Assembly (NCBI GenBank): GCA_032622095.1
Contig: CP136063.1
Location: 23,066,987 to 23,130,986, forward strand
DNA length: 64,000 nucleotides
Reading direction: 5' to 3'
From: Siphonodentalium dalli
Lineage: Eukaryota > Mollusca > Scaphopoda > Gadilida > Siphonodentaliidae
Positions 59,004 to 64,000 of the stretch are shown piece by piece (position 1 is the first letter of the stretch; every line of letters starts with the position of its first letter). The notes below the pieces were generated by a model that was not told where the DNA came from, did not search any database, and worked only from the letters and a program-made list of their open reading frames with translations. A program made the translations under genes and the position numbers.

Positions 59004-59218
59004 CGATGAGTTCTGTCTATTTTGTGCCATGAGTTTGTAGGGGCAGTCTCCTGACGTATAATCGTCCACGAGAATGGTGACACATATCGCAGGTTCCGTA
59101 CCAGTATGTAGAAACGTTTTGATGCAGCTACCCAGTGAGTCCTTGTTTCCAGTCAGGATCCACTTTACCCATCTCGATGTGATATCAATCACTTCACTCT
59201 CTTTCCCATCACAGCTAT
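59004..59218 (-). CDS. A-type half-domain exon of extracellular region
   Basis: This is a 215-base exon: acceptor TTTTTCAG, donor TCG|GTAAGT, phase 1 in and phase 0 out, open throughout (71 whole codons). Cysteines follow C-x28-C-x13-C-x12-C, the last followed by PY (GDCPYKL). The stretch AICVTILVDDY aligns with ELCVTMLAD of the A exon at 50 kb, and CPY is shared, so the two exons are paralogous. A beta-sandwich of CUB type is possible but unproven. A degraded copy of its last about 20 bases plus the donor lies 600 bases downstream, at 58355-58402. Joined to the 54 kb exon it completes one module. Confidence 0.7.
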
Positions 59219-59280
59219 CTGAAAAATCTTCAATAAAAGTTTGACCAAGTCTGATTATAATTTTCAAAATGGTTTATGTA

Positions 59281-59483
59281 CTGTAATGCCCTAAATAATC
59301 GACTTCTTAACCAGAGCCGAATTATGGGTAACTTTTCAGGATTTAGTCAGAGACATGGCTTCTTGCCATTCATCGGAAAGCTCTCAGTGAGAGCTTTCTG
59401 ATGAATGGCAACAAGCCATATTTCCTGAAAAATTACCCATAATTTGGCTCTGGTTAAGGAGTCAATTATTTATGGCATTACTG
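59281..59483. mobile_element. Mariner-type MITE, family C
   Basis: TA-flanked 203-base palindrome, CTGTAATGCCCTAAATAATC to ATGGCATTACTG, starting 60 bases upstream of the 59 kb exon acceptor. Confidence 0.85.
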
Positions 59484-59517
59484 TACTGTACTGCCAGGGC
59501 TAAGTTACAGTAATGCC

Positions 59518-59664
59518 CTAAGTAATCAACCTCTTAACCACAGCAGAATTGTGGGTAACTTTTCAGGATTTTCATGTTATATGTGATGTCACTTTAACAT
59601 CACATATAACATTAGGATTCCGACTAAATCCTGAAAAGTTACCCATAATTCTGCTGTGGTTAAG
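59518..59664. mobile_element. Family C MITE, recombinant centre
   Basis: CAGTAATGCCCTAAGTAATC at the left, complement at the right but cut at GTGGTTAAG. The centre is a different hairpin, GATGTCACTTTAACATCACA, also seen at 61609. Confidence 0.7.
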
Positions 59665-59723
59665 TAGGACTAATCGAACTGGGGTGGCAGCACAGTTAGG
59701 CCACATTTTGGTTAGGTTAGACT

Positions 59724-60108
59724 TTAACCCTTTACCCAACAAACCGGCCAAAACCGGCCAATTAAAGCTTCAACAGCCTAAAATATCTTCAGTCTGTCTC
59801 AATAGAACCATACAAATATGGATATCATTGGAACCGGTTCATTGACCACATTGTGATGGTTACAGTTATACCCTGTGCCAATGCATTCTCTTATATATGC
59901 GAGTCGACCATAGGTCGCCTCGCATATATAAGAGAATGCATTGGCCTAAAAAAAAATCTTTTTTAAACACTTTTTACCATTTTTTCTTACATTCTTTAAC
60001 AATTTTATAATTTTTAATGTGTTAAGCCAATGCATTCTCTTATATGGTCGACTCGCATATATAAGAGAATGCATTGGCACAGGACCGTTCTGTTGGGTAA
60101 AGGGTTAA
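59724..60108 (+). mobile_element. piggyBac-like MITE, family A
   Basis: TTAA at both ends and CCCTTTACCCAACA termini; the second hairpin lost its loop side (CTCTTATATGGTCGACTC). Confidence 0.85.
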
Positions 60109-60359
60109 TTGCGATTATAAACCACAAGATAATCTCCAAGATAATCATGCGGCTCCAGTAAATTCATATATGTCATAGAAATGAAACAGTCAAATAATAA
60201 TTGAGGTAGCCCGATTCGCGAATTGAATCTCATTCCATCATTATTTGACAATGACGTTCCAACTGGTATAAAATTTAAGGCACTTGCCTAATAAAGGTGT
60301 CATTCCACCTGGCATTGTCATATTTTGAAGACAGTAGCAACACAGGTTGACCAAATATG

Positions 60360-60924
60360 AAATTTATCACTTTTTGGACAAAAACATGACATTTTGTCAT
60401 AAAATCATTCTCATTTCAATTATTTTGGAATAATAAACGGACAATTTCTCAAAACTGTTTCAGTGTAGATAAAAGATTAAAACCTTAAAAATTTCGGAAA
60501 TGTATACTGCAAACAAAAAACATACAACAAATTCGTAACTATATTTTAGAAATTTTGGATTATGTTACCCCTCACCCCAAAAATAATGAAATTTTGTTTT
60601 TGTGATAAATATCCGATAGAACATGGATGAGAATCTATAAAGGACGCTATTCGATCACATTTCTAATTACTGTGATGGCAATTACATACACAATGATCAA
60701 AGTTGAAATTTAAAACTTTTTTGACTAAAACATATGCAATTTTGTAAGAAAATCCTCGTCATTTCAAATATTTTGGTCCAATAAATGGTCATTTACTCAT
60801 AGGATATTTGCAATAGTTCACCATGTTTGATCTTATATGTTTTGGACAGATATACTGAAACAATAAACATTTTATGTGGCTAAAATATAACGTTTAAAAA
60901 AATTTGGTTTATGTTACCCCTCAC
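60360..60924 (-). repeat. Diverged tandem duplication including an exon donor
   Basis: About 345-355-base period. On the minus strand TTTGGG|GTGAGGGGTAACAT occurs at the functional donor (60925) and again near 60570. The sequence before the second donor is alignable with the exon end (CGAATAGCG versus CGAATTGCT). Confidence 0.7.
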
Positions 60925-61217
60925 CCCAAACTTCACGAAAATGTGACTTTGTTGTAAGGATTCAATAAATCTTTGGTTAAATCTTATAAAGTGAGTTTGT
61001 CGATAGCAATTCGTCATATATGATAATGTGACACAGCTGCAGCTTGTCATGACAAGTGTGCCTGGTAGACAGCTCGTTTCATATGCTAGCTGTACCTCTA
61101 TTGAGCGACAAGTTTTGGGGAAGAAGTCTCTTCGTGCCTCCTTAATCAGCAACTTTTGACAACCTTTATTATACGTAATGATAATGTTGAGTTCTTTGAA
61201 AATATCTGAGGACGAAT
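60925..61217 (-). CDS. A-type half-domain exon, most 5' (possible alternative exon)
   Basis: This is a 293-base exon with acceptor AACTAG at the high-coordinate end and donor GGG|GTGAGG, phase 1 in and phase 0 out, 97 whole codons. The product has C-x16-C-x12-C-x9-C-x-C-x8-C. The C-x12-C spacing and the preceding D-[FP]-[FY] motif match the A exon at 50 kb (DFFPKTC here, DPYKPDC there), and it ends in VKFG where that exon has TFKFKG. It shares phases with the A exon at 59 kb, so the two could be spliced alternatively; otherwise a missing B exon should lie between them. The donor edge is repeated about 350 bases further into the intron, near 60570. Similarity to the other A exons is weak, so this is the least certain exon of the gene. 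Confidence 0.5.
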
Positions 61218-61870
61218 CTAGTTGAATAAAAGGTTGATAGAACCAATAGAAGAAATGTATCTGTGATTGTGGGATAATATTTTCCATGGAAGAAGGAACC
61301 AGATATTGAATGCAAAATGTGTGGATATAAACACTTGTCGTCGCCCAGAGCGTAAAATGTGCTGTTGACATGGTAAAATGTTTCCATTTGCCTGTTCCTA
61401 GAGAAACTCATATATCAGCACCACTGTTGGCATTGGTAAACTTTCAAAAACTGACTGAGGAGAATTACCAGGACATCTGTGTCAACAGTCCGATCATGGA
61501 TTGTCGTTAGACCACAAAAAAGCGCATGAATAATGTGCATCACAATTATAATATAAGCTTCCACCTGACAACAGTTTCTCAAGATGGACACAGAAGACCT
61601 TCTGTGATGTACATCACTTTAACATCACATATAACATGTGCTGTTGCTTTACTTGACAGGAATAAACAAAAGTTAAAGCGTATTGTCAGAAACACGGAGG
61701 ATTCCATTTTTTCGGAATCTTAGTTTGGTCACCAACTTTTTATCCAAGACCTGCACCACGATTCTCACGAGTGCTGCCTTTTGTGCTGCCTTCAAAATGC
61801 CTTTCCCACACAGCACTTCTTTGTTTGTAGAGTAGAAACTTCATTAGTGACTGTGCGTAATCATCAATGA
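61218..61870. other. No supported exon
   Basis: Frames continue upstream of the 61217 acceptor but without a convincing signal peptide. A GACATCACTTTAACATC-type hairpin at 61605-61635 is shared with 59585. Confidence 0.4.
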
Positions 61871-63147
61871 AAGTGTCAATGACACTGTAGCTCAACTTTG
61901 AGAAGAAGTTAAATTTGTGTGATGAGCAATGAATGGAAAGATTTAGAATTGAATTGTGAAATCCAAGATGGCCGCTGGCAGCAATGTTTTTTGTCCGAAT
62001 GACCCCAAAATGACTCATTCCCATCTACATTCCAATTTCAACAGCCATGACAAATTTCATGATGATCAGACTAAAGGTACGACCTATAGCCAGTGCTAAA
62101 GGATTTAGTCATACAAAGAGTAAAATCCAAAATGGATGCTGGCGGCCATGTTTTTGGGCCAAATGACCCCAAAATTACTCGTTCCCATCTACATGTCAAT
62201 ATTAACATCCATGACAAATTTGATGATGATCAGACTAAAGGTACGACCTGTAGCCCGTGCTAAAGAATTTAGTCATACAAAGAGTAAAATCCAAGATGGC
62301 TGCTGGCCTCCATGTTTTTTGGCCGAATGACCCCAAAATTACTCGTTCCCATCTACATGTCAATATTAACATCCATGACAAATTTCATGATGATCAGATG
62401 AACAGTACGACCTGTGGCCTGTGCTAATAGATTGAATTTTGAAATCCAAGATGGCCGCTGGTGGCCATGTTTTTTGTCCGAATGACCCCAAAATGACTAG
62501 TTCCCATCTACATTCCAATTTCAACAGCCATGACAAATTTTATGATGATCAGACTAAAGGTACGACCTGTAGCCCGTGCTAAAGGATTTAGTCATACAAA
62601 GAGTGAAATCAAAGATGCCTGCTGGCGCCCATGTTTTTTGGCCGAATGACCCCAAAATGACTCGTTCCCATCTACATGTCATTATTAACATTCTTGACAA
62701 ATTTTATGATGATCAGACTAAAAGTACGACCTGTAGCCCGTGCGAAAGAATTTAGTCATACAAAGAGTAAAATCCAAGATGGCTGCTGGCGGCCATGTTT
62801 TTGGGCCAAATGACCCCAAAATTACTCGTTCCCATCTACATGTCAATATTAACATCCATGACGATCAGACAAACAGTACGCCCCGTAGCCCGTGCTAATG
62901 GATTGAATTTTTAAATGCAAGATGGCCACTGGCGGCCATGTTTTTTTACCGAATGACCGCAAAATGAATCATTCTAGTCTAAATGTTGATGTCAACAGCT
63001 ATGACAAATTTCATAATGATCCGATCAAAGGTACGACCTGTAGACTGCATTGTTGACGCCTTACGCACACACGCGCACACGCACACACGGACGACGGACG
63101 ACAAAGCCATGGCAATAGCTCAAACTTTATAAAGTAAAGTTGAGCTA
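61871..63147 (+). mobile_element. S-type tandem-repeat element, complete
   Basis: AGTGTCAATGACACTGTAGC start with TAGCTCAACTTTG at 61888, about seven units of 145-160 bases, ACACGGACGACGGACGAC tract at 63083, end AAGTAAAGTTGAGCTA. The units alternate two sequence types (start CTACATGTC versus CTACATTCC). Confidence 0.78.
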
Positions 63148-64000
63148 ATAAGGTCTACCAGATCCCTGTATGTGTGAACCTCATTTCTAGTTGTGAATCT
63201 CAGATTTCTCATATACCCAGGGCTTAAAATTCGTACGAGAATCAGAATCGATTCTCGCAAATGATTCTCCCAAAGTGAAACATGAGAATCAAGCTTGATT
63301 CTTGCATACATGTACATACACATGTACATCTATCTCTGCTTTGTTATATAAAGACATCATATCATAGCTATTAGCCCAGGCTGTTTGTTTTCAATTGGCC
63401 AACAGTAAATCTTTCAAAATTGAAAACAAAACATGTACAATAAATATTGCAATTCTGCACATTCACATCAACTCATTTGACTGAAGATACAGTGAGAGGG
63501 TAAACTGTTTTATGATTTGAAAGTAAGATATTACTGTTGAGAAATTGACTCAGTGCATTGAATTTTCAAAACTATCCCAGGGGATGCCCTTCAAAAAATC
63601 TCTAACTTGGAATGAGTGATACACCATACTCCCTCCCAACCAACTTCTAACATAATCAGGATTTGATTTTGATACTCGTACCCTCAAACTTGTGAATCAG
63701 CTTTGATTCTCGCAAAAATGGATGGATTTTAAGGCCTGTATACCCGGATATATGACTGACTCAATTTATAGGGAGCTCATAAAAGCCGAACACAACCGAA
63801 CACAACCGAACATAACCGAACACAAGTACAAATAATGGGAAAGTTCATGAATAAAGTTCATAGGCATGTGTATTCATGTTCACACTATTAATATACGAAG
63901 TTTGGTGGAGTTTGGGCCAATAATAAGTGTTTTATTCGATATTTTGTAAGACGCGTTTAGTGTTCGGCATAGAAAAGCCGAACACAAGCTAGCTAGCTTA
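63148..64000. other. Window end, short repeats only
   Basis: AGAATCGATTCTCGC-type palindromes at 63240-63305 with a relative at 63695, and a short CCGAACACAA tandem at 63787-63826 whose unit returns at 63977. No gene. Confidence 0.5.

Larger units (their letters stand above)
28221..61217 (-). other. Gene model: multi-exon type I membrane protein, 5' incomplete
   Basis: Seven exons on the minus strand have consensus splice sites. Six of them (59218 down to 28221) join in one continuous frame: 215+214+263+250+147+464 bases give 516 residues plus stop, beginning with the last two bases of a split codon. The 61217-60925 exon has the same phases as the 59218-59004 exon (1 in, 0 out), so it is either a mutually exclusive alternative to it or is separated from it by an unrecognised exon. 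Signal peptide and first exon are not visible and probably lie beyond the window. Introns are 0.8 to 11 kb and filled with MITEs. I infer a cell-surface receptor or adhesion protein; no family is recognised. Transcript data would be decisive. Confidence 0.7.

Overview
The window is a stretch of animal genome, AT-rich and dominated by repeats. It has spliced exons with GT-AG introns and no operons. Tandem-repeat mobile elements that carry ACGG-rich microsatellites and end in a short hairpin resemble the pearl and Helentron-type elements of bivalves, so a marine mollusc, probably a bivalve, is the best guess. Nothing in the sequence fixes the species.

The one convincing gene is on the minus strand and runs from about 61.2 kb down to 28.2 kb, 5' incomplete. 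Seven exons can be placed with compatible splice phases: 61217-60925, 59218-59004, 54029-53816, 50182-49920, 38636-38387, 34211-34065 and 28684-28221. The first five are two kinds of half-domain exon. A-type exons (phase 1 in, 0 out) are at 61.2, 59.2 and 50.2 kb. B-type exons (phase 0 in, 1 out) are at 54.0 and 38.6 kb. An A plus a B exon gives a cysteine-containing extracellular module of roughly 140-170 residues. The sixth exon encodes a transmembrane helix followed by CCC, and the last a proline-rich cytoplasmic tail with two PPSY motifs. The predicted product is a type I membrane protein of no family I can name.

The most unusual observation is that each of the six internal exons has one edge, with its splice site, repeated in the adjacent intron: donors at 60.9 kb (2 copies), 59.0 kb (2), 38.4 kb (about 11) and 34.1 kb (10), and acceptors at 54.0 kb (3) and 50.2 kb (4).

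The rest is mobile and tandem DNA. 0-7.4 kb: hairpin MITEs and an exact 24 x 47-base array. 7.4-9.5 kb and 35.2-36.6 kb: two copies of a 1.3-1.9 kb pearl-like element. 11-13.3 kb: a zinc-finger remnant, another pearl-like element and a large foldback. 14.4-15.3 and 51.7-53.7 kb: a diverged 150-base repeat, locally amplified as a 57-base array. 17-22 and 26-28 kb: clusters of three MITE types with clear target duplications. 30-31.5, 40.3-42.5, 57-58 and 61.9-63.1 kb: a second tandem-repeat element family. 42.5-49.6 kb: mixed low-copy sequence with transposon and gene remnants. Several insertions are dated relative to one another because the matching empty site is also present in the window. No tRNA, rRNA or CRISPR array was seen.
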